Position numbers and translations under genes: made by a program. Shown here in pieces: positions 63,196-64,000 of a stretch of 64,000 bases of DNA. The notes under the pieces were generated by a model that was not told the origin of the DNA, did not search any database, and saw nothing but the letters and a program-made list of their open reading frames with translations. The DNA comes from Aliidongia dinghuensis (GTDB lineage: Bacteria > Pseudomonadota > Alphaproteobacteria > ATCC43930 > CGMCC-115725), in the NCBI RefSeq assembly GCF_014643535.1, contig NZ_BMJQ01000018.1:1-64000 (forward strand). The letters run 5' to 3'. The first letter of the stretch is position 1. Each line of letters opens with the position of its first letter.

Positions 63196-64000
63196 TGCAT
63201 GGCTCCGGCCGCCCAGGCGGCGATGTCGCCGGGCTCTCCGGCATTGATCGCCCCGGCCACGGCGCTGCCGAGCAGGGGGCCGAACTTGAAGCCGTGGCCC
63301 GAGCATGGGCTCATGACATAGGTCGAGAGGCCCACGGGCTCAATGATGAACTTCTCTTCGGGCTCGACCGTGTAGAAGCAGGCCTGCAGCCGATCGATCC
63401 GGTACTCGTCGAACCGCTTCAGGCGTCGGGCGCAGCTGGCGAGCGCTGTCGCAACTTCCGCCTCGGTGCCGGCGCGGTCGCCGTCGGGATCGCCCGAGAG
63501 GCTGAAGCGATGGTCGCTGACCTTGAGGCCGGCATCCTCGCGCGGCGGCACGGCGTAGAAGCCTTCGCTCGGATCGATGTCGAGCAGCATCGGCCCAGCT
63601 TGCCACAGCGGCATGAGATCGTCCGGCGGGTTCAGGTAGGCCACCACCTGGCGCGACGGCTTGACCCGGCGGCCCAGACCCGGCACCAGGCGCGCGACCC
63701 AGGGACCAGCCGCGACGACGAGTGCATCAGCGCCGACAACGGTGCCGTCGGCCAGCGTCACGAAGCCGCGGTCCGGGTCGATCTCGGCGACCGGCGTCTC
63801 CGGCCGGATCTCGACCCCGCGCTGGGCCAGCCGCCGGGCGAGCGCCGCCACGATGCGGTCGGCGAACAGCAGGCCGCCGCTTTCGAGGTAATAGGCGGCA
63901 TCGACTTGGCCAGCGTTGACCAGCGGAAAGCGGCGCACGAGCTCGGCCTCGCTGAGCCGCTCGACCGCGTGGCCGGCCCGCTCGAGCGCCGCGATCGAGG
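63192..64000 (-). CDS. FAD-dependent oxidase of the monomeric sarcosine / N-methyltryptophan oxidase family (5' end outside window)
   Basis: The visible 269 residues are the C-terminal part of a DAO-fold flavoprotein; the frame is open to the window edge, so the N-terminal Rossmann motif is missing. The cysteine that carries covalent FAD in monomeric sarcosine oxidase is in the segment ACFYTVEPEEKFIIEP. The family motif SPCSGHGFKFGPLLG lies near the C-terminus, and ADALVVAAGPWVARLVP is typical. Such enzymes oxidise N-methyl or imino acids and release hydrogen peroxide. It overlaps pyrF by 4 bases, so it is translated with pyrF and trpF. The substrate is unknown; N-methyltryptophan is suggested only by the neighbours. 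Confidence 0.88.
   Translation of the reverse strand, partial: SIAALERAGHAVERLSEAELVRRFPLVNAGQVDAAYYLESGGLLFADRIVAALARRLAQRGVEIRPETPVAEIDPDRGFVTLADGTVVGADALVVAAGPWVARLVPGLGRRVKPSRQVVAYLNPPDDLMPLWQAGPMLLDIDPSEGFYAVPPREDAGLKVSDHRFSLSGDPDGDRAGTEAEVATALASCARRLKRFDEYRIDRLQACFYTVEPEEKFIIEPVGLSTYVMSPCSGHGFKFGPLLGSAVAGAINAGEPGDIAAWAAGAMQ

Overview
This window is chromosomal DNA from a GC-rich alphaproteobacterium, probably of the Rhodospirillales/Azospirillum-like kind. The evidence is the gene content: a C4-type 5-aminolevulinate synthase (hemA), flavin-dependent ThyX, the run pyrF-trpF-trpB-trpA-accD-folC, HDAC/xseB/ispA followed by tlyA, and a single-domain XylG. The genus is not resolvable from sequence reading. 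Genes are dense, several are coupled by ATGA or GTGA overlaps, and no tRNA, rRNA, CRISPR array, transposase or prophage was seen.

Layout. 1-1.3 kb: the 5' part of a secreted, membrane-anchored fibronectin-III protein of unknown function. 1.5-5 kb: thyX and pyrE (divergent), a flavin amine oxidase and an ArsC/low-molecular-weight phosphatase. 5.1-12.4 kb: a five-component dipeptide-type ABC importer with two tandem, about 88% identical binding proteins separated by a UUCG-capped hairpin. 12.8-25.3 kb: mostly housekeeping genes (hemA behind an FNR-type box, a PadR-like regulator, an SDR, pdxH, a DnaJ-like chaperone, a YihY membrane protein, fabI, aroC, an orphan sugar-binding protein, an AhpD-like enzyme, sppA, a Tag-like glycosylase). 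25.4-30 kb: oligopeptidase B, an EamA exporter with a divergent ArsR regulator, and an unknown lysozyme-like protein.

30-46.9 kb is a sugar-catabolic island: aldo/keto reductase, aldonate dehydratase (XylD/AraC type), aldose epimerase, FadR-type regulator, SMP-30 lactonase, XylB-like sugar dehydrogenase, ROK regulator, the xylF-xylH-xylG importer and an OprB porin ending at a strong terminator. Together these could import a pentose (most likely D-xylose), interconvert its anomers, oxidise it to a lactone, open the lactone and dehydrate the aldonate, which is the upper half of a Weimberg-type pathway. The last two enzymes (2-keto-3-deoxy-pentonate dehydratase and alpha-ketoglutarate semialdehyde dehydrogenase) are not in the window. 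A SWIM-SNF2 helicase gene on the opposite strand interrupts the island.

46.9-51.5 kb holds a probable iron-responsive operon (second OprB-like porin, NHL-repeat protein, Tat-exported DyP/EfeB peroxidase, EfeO-like cupredoxin) behind two Fur-type boxes that bracket a recognisable promoter. It has no FTR1/EfeU permease. 51.5-64 kb is one long leftward run: an FAD oxidase of the sarcosine/N-methyltryptophan oxidase family (cut by the window edge), pyrF, trpF, trpB, trpA, accD, folC, an HDAC-family amidohydrolase, xseB, ispA, a MATE exporter, tlyA and an RlmD-type rRNA methyltransferase.

Three families of extragenic palindromic repeats (seven copies) lie between genes. Four of the seven sit between convergent gene ends and none lies in a divergent promoter region.
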